NCBI RefSeq assembly: GCF_000376885.1
Contig: NZ_AQXR01000005.1
Location: forward strand, 1 to 64,000
Source of the DNA: Alloscardovia criceti DSM 17774
GTDB taxonomy: Bacteria; Actinomycetota; Actinomycetes; Actinomycetales; Bifidobacteriaceae
Length of the DNA stretch: 64,000 bases
Direction: 5' to 3'
Shown here: in pieces, positions 24,055-33,311 of the stretch
Layout of the letters: each line of letters begins with the position of its first letter
Numbering within the stretch: position 1 is the stretch's first letter
The notes under the pieces: generated by a model
Databases searched by the model: none
The model's input: only the letters and a program-made list of their open reading frames with translations
What the model was told of the DNA's origin: nothing
Program-made: the position numbers and the translations under genes

Positions 24055-25947
24055 TTAACGCTGCGTTCTATTCACCGCGGACAAAATCGCCTTCAAAGAG
24101 CTGGTGGTAATGGACGAATCGATGCCCACACCCCAAATAATCTGATCTTCCGGCACATCCCCGATTTGGCATTCCAGATAGGATGCTGCCACTGCGTCGC
24201 CACCGGCACTCAAAGCGTGCTCCACATAGTCGAGCACGGAAACAGTTACACCGAGGACGCTGATGGCATTGATAAAGGCCGCAATTGGACCATTGCCCAC
24301 GCCGGACAGATTATGCACGACAACTTCGCCATCGCTGCCCGGCACACCACTATCTTGAATCTTCACCTTGATAACGGTGTCCGTGCTGGATTCATCAGAC
24401 ATGATATGCGCCCCCAGCAGACGGAAGCGACCCCAATTATTGAGAGTATCGTCCTCAGAATCTGCCAGTGCCGGATGCTTGCCGCTCTCCTCGATAGGCA
24501 GATACTCGTCCTTAAACAGACGCCAAATATCGTCATCCTTTACTTCACGCTTGGTTTCATCGGCATAACGCTGTACCACCTTCTCAAACTCCACCTGGAG
24601 ACGCTTTGGCAAATCCAGATTATGATTCGTCTTCAGCAGGTAAGCCATGCCGCCCTTGCCGGACTGGGAGTTGACACGAATGACAGCCTCGTAAGTGCCG
24701 CCCACATCCTTCGGATCAATTGGCAGATAAGGCACTTGCCACAGGAAGGAATCGAGGTCTGCATTCTGCTCGGCCGCGGCCAGCTCGCGTGCTTCGATGC
24801 CCTTCTTAATCGCATCCTGATGGGAGCCAGAAAATGCGGTAAAGACGAAGTTTCCAATATATGGGTGGCGTTCCGACAGTTGAATTTGATTGCAATACTC
24901 CACAATCTTGCGCACTTCATGCAGATTGGAGAAATCGATTTGAGGATCGATGCCTTGTACGAGCAGATTCAAGCCTACCGTGCACAGGTCCACGTTACCG
25001 GTGCGTTCGCCGTTTCCGAAAAGGCAACCCTCCACACGGTCTGCACCGGCGAGCAAAGCCAGCTCCGTAGCCGCCACGGCCATGCCTTCATCATTATGAG
25101 GGTGCAGGGAGAGCACGATGGCATCGCGATGTGCGAGGTTATTGCTCAAAAATTCGATTTGGTCCGCAAACACATTCGGCGTGGTCATTTCCACCGTAGC
25201 GGGAATGTTAATAATCATTGGATGCTCTGGTGTTGGCTGGATGACATCCACCACCGCATCACACACCTCGAGGGCGAATTCCGGCTCCGTGCCCGTAAAG
25301 GACTCTGGCGAGTATTCGTAAGAAATATCAATGTCAGCCGCATCGGCTTCGAGCTTCTTACACAGCGTAGCGGCATCTACTGCCAGCTTCTTCACACCTT
25401 CTTTGCCCATACGGAAGACCACTTCACGCTGCAGCACGGAGACCGAATTGTAGAAATGCACGATGGCTCGCTTGCAACCGCGCAGGGCTTCGTATGTCTT
25501 ATGGATTAGATGCTCACGCGCCTGCGTCAGCACCGCAATCGTCACATCATCTGGGATGAGATCGCGCTCGATTAGCATGCGAATAAAGTCGTAATCCGTT
25601 TGGGAAGCCGAAGGAAAACCGACCTCGATCTCCTTGTAGCCCATGGATACGAGCAGATTCCAAAAACGCAGTTTACGCTCGGAATCCATCGGATTGACCA
25701 AGGATTGATTACCATCGCGCAAATCCACCGAACACCAGCGTGGGGCACGTTGCAGTTTTTTATCCGGCCAAGTGCGTTGAGGATACTCGAATTTCACCTG
25801 CTGCGAGTACGCGATGTACTTGGTGTAGGGCATGCGGCTCGGCCTTTGTGGGCATCCCACAAAACGCTGCTGAGGCAATCGCGGATCGTTATTTCCACCA
25901 TTTGAAGCTGCTGCTATAGGAGCTAAATCAAATACAGATTCTGTCAT
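24055..25947 (-). CDS. leuA: 2-isopropylmalate synthase
   Basis: A 630-residue enzyme making 2-isopropylmalate from 2-oxoisovalerate and acetyl-CoA, the first step of leucine synthesis. The catalytic TIM barrel has SVDLRDGNQSL (metal Asp, near residue 72) and the metal-binding SLHPHNDEG (near 285), followed by NGERTGN. The C-terminal LeuA dimer/regulatory domain (about residues 490-630, with GNGPIAAFINA) is present, so leucine feedback is expected. The length and N-terminal extension match the long actinobacterial type. Start ATG 25947 follows AAAGAGGTAAG. No leader peptide or T-box was found in the 140 bases read upstream. Confidence 0.93.
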   Translation of the reverse strand: MTESVFDLAPIAAASNGGNNDPRLPQQRFVGCPQRPSRMPYTKYIAYSQQVKFEYPQRTWPDKKLQRAPRWCSVDLRDGNQSLVNPMDSERKLRFWNLLVSMGYKEIEVGFPSASQTDYDFIRMLIERDLIPDDVTIAVLTQAREHLIHKTYEALRGCKRAIVHFYNSVSVLQREVVFRMGKEGVKKLAVDAATLCKKLEADAADIDISYEYSPESFTGTEPEFALEVCDAVVDVIQPTPEHPMIINIPATVEMTTPNVFADQIEFLSNNLAHRDAIVLSLHPHNDEGMAVAATELALLAGADRVEGCLFGNGERTGNVDLCTVGLNLLVQGIDPQIDFSNLHEVRKIVEYCNQIQLSERHPYIGNFVFTAFSGSHQDAIKKGIEARELAAAEQNADLDSFLWQVPYLPIDPKDVGGTYEAVIRVNSQSGKGGMAYLLKTNHNLDLPKRLQVEFEKVVQRYADETKREVKDDDIWRLFKDEYLPIEESGKHPALADSEDDTLNNWGRFRLLGAHIMSDESSTDTVIKVKIQDSGVPGSDGEVVVHNLSGVGNGPIAAFINAISVLGVTVSVLDYVEHALSAGGDAVAASYLECQIGDVPEDQIIWGVGIDSSITTSSLKAILSAVNRTQR

Positions 25948-26117
25948 TGCGCTTACCTCTTTCTCTTCGCGTTTTGGGGATAAATATTGAGTTTTATTGT
26001 ACGAGTTTCATTTGCAGTCGCGCTGAGGCGTCCCGATATAAGAACCGAAAATGACGAAAATAAAATAATTCTAGGTATTTGTCATGATTGTAGTCGCCGG
26101 AATGCCTGTGAGGATAG

Positions 26118-26154
26118 AAAAAATCTCGCAAACGCACAGGCGTGGCTTGCGAGA
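26118..26154 (-). terminator. Rho-independent terminator of the DUF5701-like gene
   Basis: Minus strand TCTCGCAA (26154-26147) / TTGCGAGA (26131-26124), then a run of six T (26123-26118). It separates this gene from leuA downstream. Confidence 0.85.
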
Positions 26155-26211
26155 GAAAGAATGAGAAAATCAAAGATTGTACAGCTAGCACAGCTCACAC
26201 TGTCCACCGCG

Positions 26212-26877
26212 TTACAGCGTAATCAGCGAAAAGCTATGCGAATGCGCTAAGGGCACACCTAGCCGGGCGTGGCAGTAAGCATTACCTAACCACGTATGAC
26301 GCGAATTTGGCCAGACAGCACCCAAGCGCGGCGAATTCTGGCTTATCCAAATGCTCGGCACGCGACCATCCGCACTCCGCGAACCGATGAGATTGTAGCC
26401 ATTCTTATCCGTCAACCAGTCTGGATGCTGCGTGGCAATAGACAAACCCTCTTCCAAGGTCAAAGGAAACTTATTATCCGAATCGATGAGCTTTCGGGCA
26501 ATATCTGGCTCGCGATTGGTGTATTTCGTACCCGTATGAGGATCTACCACGATATAAAATGGACCTTCCGGCGGTTCACAACCCTCTTGAGGCAGGAAAC
26601 TAGCAATATCGCGTGGCGGCATTGTGGTAAAGCCCGCATTGCGTCCCACAGCCGTTCGAGCAATCAGTGATTCGGGAGATACGAGCTCTCGGGTAGGCAC
26701 GAGCAAAATATTTGCATCCAAAGACGCATACTCATCGCTGTTAATTTCTGCGATGAGTGGATAAGCTAAAGCCCGGAATTCTGCATCGCTTAAATCGGCT
26801 ACATCCGCATATCCTAAAGCAACAAGGCGGTTAAGTTGCTTAACCGCCTCATGAGCTGCCACATTTAATACTGCCAT
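26212..26877 (-). CDS. Conserved hypothetical protein, resembles DUF5701
   Basis: A soluble 221-residue protein. The first 80 residues look helical; the centre has FYIVVDPHTGTKYTNREP, and the C-terminal half has LTLEEGLSIATQHPDWL and SADGRVPSIWISQNSPRLGAVWPN. That layout (a Pro/Gly-rich core with conserved P.iWi...P.lG) resembles the actinobacterial DUF5701 family; I recognise it only by feel. No catalytic motif or signal peptide is visible. It has its own terminator and follows asd on the same strand after a 151-base gap. Confidence 0.55.
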   Translation of the reverse strand: MAVLNVAAHEAVKQLNRLVALGYADVADLSDAEFRALAYPLIAEINSDEYASLDANILLVPTRELVSPESLIARTAVGRNAGFTTMPPRDIASFLPQEGCEPPEGPFYIVVDPHTGTKYTNREPDIARKLIDSDNKFPLTLEEGLSIATQHPDWLTDKNGYNLIGSRSADGRVPSIWISQNSPRLGAVWPNSRHTWLGNAYCHARLGVPLAHSHSFSLITL

Positions 26878-26950
26878 ACTTTCAAATTTTACACTGTTTT
26901 GTACAGTTTCGAAGTTTTTGAGCTGGCGTCGCGTGGGAGGTAGGTCGCTG

Positions 26951-27001
26951 ACGTTTCATGAAGGCTGGCTATAATGCAGCCTTCATGGCTATGTGAAACG
27001 T
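26951..27001 (-). other. Long imperfect hairpin between asd and the DUF5701-like gene
   Basis: Outer arms ACGTTTCA / TGAAACGT and inner arms ATGAAGGCTG / CAGCCTTCAT, joined with a 7-base bulge on one side and a 9-base loop. It lies 28 bases beyond the asd stop. There is no U tract on either strand. It could be an asd terminator, an RNA processing site or a DNA-binding palindrome. Confidence 0.5.
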
Positions 27002-27028
27002 TGTTGAAACGATGCTATATGCCGTCTC

Positions 27029-28099
27029 TTAGATGCGATCCGCGAAATGCTTGGATACGAGCACTTCTGCAATTTCGATGGCATTGAGCGCAGCACCCTT
27101 GCGCAGATTGTCGTTAGCGATGAAGAAGCTTAGGCCCTTCTTGCCTTCTACAGACTGGTCCTGCCTGATGCGACCCACAAAACTTGGATCCTTGCCTGCT
27201 GCATCGAGCGGCGTTGGAACGTCCATGAGCTGTACGCCTGGCGCCTGACTCAGCACCTCGCGAGCCATGTCTGGGGTGACATCCTTATCAAATTCTGCTT
27301 GGACGCTCATACCGTGCGCCGTAAAAACACCAATGCGCACGCACGTGCAGGCTGCCCGCAGACCTGGAATATGAAGAATCTTGCGGCTTTCATTGCGCCA
27401 CTTTTGCTCTTCATCCGTTTCTTCACTACCGTCATCCACGATGGCGCCAATGAATGGCACGGCGTTAAAGGCAATCGTCTTCACAACCTTCGTCGGCTCT
27501 GGGAAATCAATAGACTCACCATCAAAGACGAGCTTATCCGCACCCTGATCGAGTGCCGTCTGAGCTTCATTCATCAGCTGCAGTACGCCATCGCGACCTG
27601 CTCCAGCCACTGCCTGATAGGAGGATGCCACCAAACGAGTCAATCCAAAGTTCTCATGCAAAGCCTTCACCGCTGGCATAGCAGCCATGGTGGTGCAGTT
27701 TGGATTTGCAATAATATGGCTTGGCACATCATTGAGGTCTTCAGGATTAACCTCTGCTACCACCAATGGCACATCGTCATGCATGCGCCACTGCGAGGAA
27801 TTGTCGACCACATACGCGCCGGCCTCAGCAAAACGTGGAGCCCACACCTTAGACGTGCCGCCACCCGCAGAGAAGATAGCGATGTCAATGCCGCTCAAAT
27901 CCGCCTGAGCCACATCCTCGACGGTGATATCGTGTCCCTCAAAATTGAGCACCTGACCGGCAGAGCGTGCGGAAGCCATAAAACGCAAGTCCTTAATAGG
28001 AAAATCACGCTCAGCAAGAATGGAGCGCATCACCATACCTACCTGACCGGTGGCTCCAAGAACGGCTAAATTTACGCCTTTTTCGTTAATCTGTACCAT
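27029..28099 (-). CDS. asd: Aspartate-semialdehyde dehydrogenase
   Basis: A 356-residue enzyme reducing aspartyl phosphate to aspartate semialdehyde with NADPH, for lysine, diaminopimelate, threonine and methionine. LAVLGATGQVG (near residue 12) is the NADP loop. NPNCTTMAAMPAVKAL (near 130) holds the catalytic Cys, and the IPGLRAACTCVRIGVFTAHG stretch holds the catalytic His near its end. Start chosen at ATG 28099, one base after the stop of the upstream lysC beta frame. An ATG 21 bases earlier lies inside that gene and lacks a ribosome binding site, while GGAGGA precedes 28099. Translation is probably coupled. Confidence 0.92.
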   Translation of the reverse strand: MVQINEKGVNLAVLGATGQVGMVMRSILAERDFPIKDLRFMASARSAGQVLNFEGHDITVEDVAQADLSGIDIAIFSAGGGTSKVWAPRFAEAGAYVVDNSSQWRMHDDVPLVVAEVNPEDLNDVPSHIIANPNCTTMAAMPAVKALHENFGLTRLVASSYQAVAGAGRDGVLQLMNEAQTALDQGADKLVFDGESIDFPEPTKVVKTIAFNAVPFIGAIVDDGSEETDEEQKWRNESRKILHIPGLRAACTCVRIGVFTAHGMSVQAEFDKDVTPDMAREVLSQAPGVQLMDVPTPLDAAGKDPSFVGRIRQDQSVEGKKGLSFFIANDNLRKGAALNAIEIAEVLVSKHFADRI

Positions 28100-28100
28100 T

Positions 28101-28673
28101 TTAGCGACCTGTTCCTCCATAAACGACTGCTTCTACAGTACTAGCATCCAAACCGAATGCTGTGTGTACACTACGTACCGCAGTATTGAGGTTTTCTAAT
28201 GGAACGACTGCAGAAATACGAATTTCTGATGTTGAAATCATGAGCACATTTATAGACTCATCTGAAAGCGCTTGGAAGAAACGTGCGGTAATGCCCGAAT
28301 GCGTTTTCATACCTACGCCCACGAGAGAAATCTTGCCAATTTGAGTATTGACATCGGCTGTTTTGTATCCGAGCTGCTCTTTGTGCTCTTCCACATATGC
28401 CTGAACCTTGCGCAGCTGCGATTCTGGGAATGTAATAGAAATATCCGCCACACTGTGCTCGGAATCGGTAGCAGCCAAGGCCTGAACGATAATATCGATG
28501 TTGATACCAGCTTCAGCAAAACCCGTAAACACGGCGGTTACGCGTCCTGGAATATCTGGAATGCCACGCAAGGTCACCATTGCTTCGCTGCTGTCATGAG
28601 CCACTCCAGAAATGATAGGAGCCTCAGGTCCAGTCATGTCTGGGAAAATATCACCAATTGATGTGTCTGCCAT
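28101..28673 (-). CDS. Aspartokinase regulatory (ACT-domain, beta-like) subunit
   Basis: A 190-residue protein made of two ACT modules: VTLRGIPDIPGRVTAVFTGF starts the first (near residue 33), and ISLVGVGMKTHSGITARFF starts the second (near 114). They match the C-terminal half of ordinary LysC, which binds lysine and/or threonine. Here it is a separate gene, 14 bases after the kinase gene, with its own ATG (28673) and AAGGAGATC ribosome binding site. It probably pairs with the 254-residue kinase to form a regulated enzyme. Its stop adjoins the asd start. Confidence 0.85.
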   Translation of the reverse strand: MADTSIGDIFPDMTGPEAPIISGVAHDSSEAMVTLRGIPDIPGRVTAVFTGFAEAGINIDIIVQALAATDSEHSVADISITFPESQLRKVQAYVEEHKEQLGYKTADVNTQIGKISLVGVGMKTHSGITARFFQALSDESINVLMISTSEIRISAVVPLENLNTAVRSVHTAFGLDASTVEAVVYGGTGR

Positions 28674-28687
28674 GAGATCTCCTTAGA

Positions 28688-29452
28688 TTAATCGCGGTTA
28701 GGAATGGACTCTAAATCGGCTTGTGGGCTGAGCACAATTGTGCCCTTACGGCGTGAGAATGAGCTGCGCACGTGCAAAGGCATGCTGAAACGGCGTGCGT
28801 ACTCGACGCAACGCAGCGCTAAGACTTTGGAACCGCTTGCTGCCATTTCCAAAATTGCATCGTATGTGATGGAGTCGATGCGTTGTGCGGTTGGAACAAT
28901 GCGCGGATCAGCTGTAAAGACGCCATCGACGTCCGTGTAAATTTCGCAGACATCGGCGCCTAAAGCTACGGCGAGCGCGACGGCGGATGTGTCGGAGCCG
29001 CCTCTACCCAAAGTAGTGGCATCGCCCACGGTATTGACGCCTTGGAAGCCCGCGACGATGGCAATTTCGCCGTTGTTGATGGCCGCCTTTACGCGTTCAG
29101 GCTTGACGGCACGGATATGAGCTGCACCATACTGAGCATCGGTCATAAAGCCCGCTTGAGATCCTGTAAAGGAATGAGCCTTCTCACCTTGGGCTTGAAT
29201 GGCCATAGCCAGCAAAGACATGGAAATGCGTTCTCCCGCGGTCATTAGCATATCCATTTCACGGGCCGAAGGATTTGAATCGATACTCAGGGCTTGATCG
29301 ATGAGTTCGTCAGTGGTATCGCCCATTGCAGACACAACCACAGCTACATCATTTCCCTTTTTTTGTGTATCGATAATACGACGCGCAACGCGTTTGATCG
29401 ACTCGGCATCCGCGACGGACGAACCGCCATATTTTTGAACAATAAGAGCCAC
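28688..29452 (-). CDS. lysC: Aspartate kinase catalytic subunit (split LysC)
   Basis: A 254-residue amino-acid kinase domain: ATP + aspartate to 4-aspartyl phosphate. Motifs are [11 protein letters not shown] at the N-terminus, [14 protein letters not shown] (near 71), [13 protein letters not shown] (near 149) and [13 protein letters not shown] (near 172). It ends just after the kinase fold; ordinary LysC (about 400-450 residues) continues into ACT domains that here form the next gene. The join is a stop codon and a new ribosome binding site, not a decayed frame. Order dnaX-recR-lysC-asd on one strand is typical of bifidobacteria. Confidence 0.9.
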   Translation of the reverse strand: MALIVQKYGGSSVADAESIKRVARRIIDTQKKGNDVAVVVSAMGDTTDELIDQALSIDSNPSAREMDMLMTAGERISMSLLAMAIQAQGEKAHSFTGSQAGFMTDAQYGAAHIRAVKPERVKAAINNGEIAIVAGFQGVNTVGDATTLGRGGSDTSAVALAVALGADVCEIYTDVDGVFTADPRIVPTAQRIDSITYDAILEMAASGSKVLALRCVEYARRFSMPLHVRSSFSRRKGTIVLSPQADLESIPNRD

Positions 29453-29608
29453 AGCAACCCAATCTGATTGAACCTGTTACGTATTTTCCTTATCTTACGC
29501 AAGTCCATTGATTTCCACAGGGGTATCAATCAATGCGTGAGATAGGCGCAATTTATGTCTACGATCTCTGTGAATTCTTCGGCCGCTTGTGCATTTTGAG
29601 AAGATTGA

Positions 29609-30238
29609 CTATTCATTGACCGCTTGGCGACCGGATAATGCACGACCAAGCGTAATTTCATCTGCATACTCCAGATCTCCGCCGACCGGCAATCCGCTGG
29701 CCAGGCGTGTAATGCGAATGCCAACCGGTTCGAGCAGGCGACTGAGATACGTCGTCGTAGCTTCACCCTCGATATCCGGATTTAAAGCCAAAATGACTTC
29801 TTCAATGCTTTGCGCATATTCATCTTTTTCGGCTTCCTGCATGCGACGTACTAAAGAAGCAATATTGAGATCTTGCGGGGAAATATTGGCCATAGGATTG
29901 ATGGCACCGCCCAGCACGTGGTAGAGACCACGATATTCGTGGGTTCTTTCGATGCTCAGTACATCCTTTGGCTCCTGAACCACACAAATGGTAGTTCGGT
30001 CCCGGCGCGGATCTCGGCAAATAGGACAAGGGCTGCTTTCGCATACGTTTCCGCAAATATCGCAAAATCGCACGCGCTCGCGCATGTCAATAATGGCTTG
30101 AGCGAGTGCCTGAGCTTCGGATTCGTCGGTGGACAGCAGATAGAATGCAATACGCTGCGCTCCCTTCGGCCCAATGCCTGGAAGCTTCGCAAAATCATCG
30201 ATGAGCGTTTGAATGGCTCCATCATATGTTATTGGCAA
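29609..30238 (-). CDS. recR: Recombination protein RecR
   Basis: A 209-residue RecFOR-pathway protein that helps load RecA at gaps. It has an N-terminal helix-hairpin-helix (KLPGIGPKGAQRIAFYLL), the four-Cys zinc finger (CDICGNVCESSPCPIC, near 57-72), a Toprim domain with VVQEPKDVLSIE, and the C-terminal Walker-B-like region. Length is normal. It sits between dnaX and lysC on the same strand, the usual dnaX-recR pairing. Confidence 0.95.
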   Translation of the reverse strand: MPITYDGAIQTLIDDFAKLPGIGPKGAQRIAFYLLSTDESEAQALAQAIIDMRERVRFCDICGNVCESSPCPICRDPRRDRTTICVVQEPKDVLSIERTHEYRGLYHVLGGAINPMANISPQDLNIASLVRRMQEAEKDEYAQSIEEVILALNPDIEGEATTTYLSRLLEPVGIRITRLASGLPVGGDLEYADEITLGRALSGRQAVNE

Positions 30239-30352
30239 GGTGTATCTCCTCAGCTCTGTGTCTGGCTCTGTGTAGGCTCTCTCTGCCCGGGTGGTCTGTG
30301 TGGTTCGGGTATGCGTATGCCCGCTTTGGGACGGATTTATGCCTATTCGTTT

Positions 30353-32890
30353 TTAGCTCTCGTTCAGAGGATTCTTTTCGTCATCCGCGCTAAATTCCAC
30401 GACTTTCTTGGCATTAAACATTTTTTCGATGTCCTCTACGCTCATGGTCTGACTCGAGCCCAGCTGCGCGTCCTGCAGAGAATAATTATCCTCTTCCGCA
30501 TTTACCTTTGGCTGGTTTTCCTCTTCAGAGCGAAGAGGAGCGTTAGTATTCTCTCGTGTAGCCTGCGAAACTGGATTGTCGACAGCGGATGGACGCTGCG
30601 CATTTTCGGCAGGATTGCTTGTTTCAGTCTTGAGAGCTGGTGCGGCTTGTTGCTGGGCAGGCTCCGTAGGCGTTGCTACTGTCGTGCTGAGCACTACCCC
30701 ATCCAGCTGCCCATACTCATGCTGGACCTCCGGTTGAGCCCACGGATCGTAGTTATCATCCGTGGATGAGTGGGCAGAGTGAGGCTGCTCTGGGCTGTGC
30801 ACGGATGCTGGATTTTCTGTTTCCTCCGCTGCTGATGAAGAGTTTTCGTTCTGCATCTGGTGGGAGGTTGCGTGTGGCTGCGAGCGCGATGGCGTCTGCT
30901 GAGCCCACGGATCAAATTCGCTGATATTCTGCGCATCTTCTTCTGGCGTATCACGAGCGGACTCATTTACTGAGCCGCGCCCGTCACTCTCCGTATCATC
31001 CTGCGTGCTTTTCTGATCAGAAGCAACTGAGGTGTGACTCTGCTGCCCATGCGCCTGACCATGAGACGCCATTAATGCGTTGACTTGTGACAAAGCATTT
31101 TGTGCTGCCATCTGAGCCACCTGTGCTTTGACTTGTGCACGCTGAGCAGGATTGAGATCTCTCATCGGCGTCACCGTTTGACCATCTGCTGTGCGTGGAG
31201 CTGGGGCTACTCGAATTGGCTCACCCAACTCCTCCTGCAAGCGCGAATCTAAGATACGTTGCAAGGATGTTTCCCCATTCACCGGCTCGCTGGATACGGC
31301 AAGTCCAAAGGCGTGCTGGCTTAATGGCTGAGCAAACGTAAGAATCATTAAACGTCGCCCCGCCCGTATTTGAAACTCTACATGGGGAATATGCTCAGCA
31401 TTAACCACGACACGAATCTTCTCTGGCAGTGAGGAAACGACGACATTCCACACCTTTTGAGCATCCGGCGCCTGTGTGGCGTGCTCGTGTACTGTTGGAG
31501 ATTTCATTTGAGCCGGAGATTCCATGCTTGTGCTCTGCTTTACGACATCACCGCGCGCTTGTTCCTCCTCGACCGGTGGCTGCGTGCTGGAAACCGGCGC
31601 AATCTGAGCCGAATGAGCAGTTTGTGACGCCACAGGCTGCTGAGGAGGCGTAGTCTCCGGCGTGGACTGCGTAGCCGTTTGACGTGCTTGAGCGCGTGGA
31701 GACAAGCTGGCATTGCCTCGGGCGGTAGCACGTGACGATGCGATACCTCGGGATTCCCCGTTTTCGGAAGCAGTAGAAATCACACTTTCCTGAGGTACTA
31801 GGAGCTGCGCAGCCAGCAATTCAAGACGCATACGCGCTGGCATAGTACCACTCATCGATTCAAGCGAATCGTTGATATGCTCAGCCATGCTATTAAGCGT
31901 ACGAATATTCAGCTCGTTAGCCTGACGCTGCATATCCTCCATCGTCTGAGCCGATTGCCCCGAGCTCAGCGCCGATTCTGCTTGATGTCCTGCAATGGAC
32001 AGCACAAGAAGATCTCTCACATAAGCAAGCAAATCCTCCACGAATTTACGTGGGTCAAATCCTCCTGTTACCACCTTTTCCACAACTGTATACAGAGCCG
32101 CACCATCGCGGGCAATAACAGCGTCTATAGCCTCGCTAATTAAATGATCCGGTGTAAAACCAAGCAAAGCCACAGAATCCTCATACGTGATTAGCCCATC
32201 TGTAGCCCCCACCATCAGTTGATCGAGCACGGACAGCGTATCGCGCATAGATCCACTGCCCGCGCGCATAGCCAAGCGCAATACACCTGGCTCCAAACTT
32301 ATGCCTTCTTTAGCGCAAATATCCTCCAAATACGGTTGCATAATTTCCGACGGCACAAGCCTAAACGGGTAATGATGCGTACGCGAACGAATCGTTCCAA
32401 TGACCTTATCCGGTTCCGTGGTAGCAAAAATAAACATGACATGCTCCGGCGGTTCCTCCACCGTTTTGAGCAAGGCATTAAAGGCGCTGCCTGTTACCAT
32501 GTGCGCTTCGTCCAAGATAAAAATCTTGTAACGGTCACGCGCCGGGGCAAACTCTGCGCGTTCACGCAGTTCGCGCGCATCATCCACGCTTCCATGGCTT
32601 GCCGCATCGATTTCCACCACGTCAATAGATCCCGGACCATTCGTAGCGAGATCTCTGCAGCTATCACACACGCCACACGGGTGCGAAGTCGGTCCTTTTA
32701 CACAGTTAATGCACCGTGCAAGAATGCGTGCGGATGATGTTTTTCCACAACCTCGGGGACCTGAGAAGAGATAGGCATGCGTTAATTTGCCCTCATCGAG
32801 CGCTCGAGACAAGGGTTTTGTCACATGATCTTGCCCTACAACTCCATCAAATGTGTCTGGTCTGTAACGTCGATACAATGCTAATGCCAT
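30353..32890 (-). CDS. dnaX: DNA polymerase III gamma/tau subunit
   Basis: An 845-residue clamp-loader ATPase. AAA+ module: Walker A GPRGCGKTS (residue 45 on), the zinc cluster CxxC...CGVCDSC, Walker B LDEAHM, and the SRTHHYPFR sensor/Arg-finger region. Domain III follows to about residue 370. The last 450 residues are low-complexity, rich in Gln, Ser, Pro and acidic residues with repeated WAQ segments (DPWAQ), and end in a short conserved acidic C-terminus, presumably a polymerase/helicase contact. I saw no convincing slippery frameshift site for a separate gamma form. The upstream gap 32891-33311 holds no recognisable gene. Confidence 0.94.
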   Translation of the reverse strand: MALALYRRYRPDTFDGVVGQDHVTKPLSRALDEGKLTHAYLFSGPRGCGKTSSARILARCINCVKGPTSHPCGVCDSCRDLATNGPGSIDVVEIDAASHGSVDDARELRERAEFAPARDRYKIFILDEAHMVTGSAFNALLKTVEEPPEHVMFIFATTEPDKVIGTIRSRTHHYPFRLVPSEIMQPYLEDICAKEGISLEPGVLRLAMRAGSGSMRDTLSVLDQLMVGATDGLITYEDSVALLGFTPDHLISEAIDAVIARDGAALYTVVEKVVTGGFDPRKFVEDLLAYVRDLLVLSIAGHQAESALSSGQSAQTMEDMQRQANELNIRTLNSMAEHINDSLESMSGTMPARMRLELLAAQLLVPQESVISTASENGESRGIASSRATARGNASLSPRAQARQTATQSTPETTPPQQPVASQTAHSAQIAPVSSTQPPVEEEQARGDVVKQSTSMESPAQMKSPTVHEHATQAPDAQKVWNVVVSSLPEKIRVVVNAEHIPHVEFQIRAGRRLMILTFAQPLSQHAFGLAVSSEPVNGETSLQRILDSRLQEELGEPIRVAPAPRTADGQTVTPMRDLNPAQRAQVKAQVAQMAAQNALSQVNALMASHGQAHGQQSHTSVASDQKSTQDDTESDGRGSVNESARDTPEEDAQNISEFDPWAQQTPSRSQPHATSHQMQNENSSSAAEETENPASVHSPEQPHSAHSSTDDNYDPWAQPEVQHEYGQLDGVVLSTTVATPTEPAQQQAAPALKTETSNPAENAQRPSAVDNPVSQATRENTNAPLRSEEENQPKVNAEEDNYSLQDAQLGSSQTMSVEDIEKMFNAKKVVEFSADDEKNPLNES

Positions 32891-33311
32891 GGCTCTAGGC
32901 TACCGATTTCTTGGGACACATTCCTATAACCATTTTTATCATTCGACATTGTCGTTATACGCATACAATACTGCACAACATGCGTCTCGATATTCCACGG
33001 AATCGATCATCTGCATCTTCCACTATCAAACTGATAGTGTTTCATAATTCATACATTTAAGGATTCACACGGGCATTGGTTTGAATGAGAAAATCACTAC
33101 CACCGCGATTACTTATCCCCGGGCATAAAAACCTGATACGAATAGAGTTGTCACGACGAACCTGAATAAGTTCTTTCACAAACTGTAAAGAGCACCCTGC
33201 ACCACTTGAAGCTTGTCGCCTGTGATATGAACGAGTTTTCCAGATTGATTTAAATGCTTCCACACATCAAGTGTCTATAATCCCATATTCTCTCACAGAG
33301 CTACAGAATAT

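Noticed and set aside
24166-25509. A 447-codon open frame on the + strand opposite leuA
   Set aside because: It is wholly antisense to a clear leuA, rich in His, Arg and Cys with no domain, and has no ribosome binding site. It arises from leuA codon bias.
30353-32890. Programmed frameshift in dnaX making a short gamma subunit
   Set aside because: I found no A-rich slippery run with a following hairpin near the end of domain III; the single long frame is enough.
33057-33263. A 68-codon minus-strand frame between dnaX and the DUF4422 pseudogene
   Set aside because: No ribosome binding site and no recognisable family. It may be the trace of another lost exopolysaccharide gene, but that cannot be supported.
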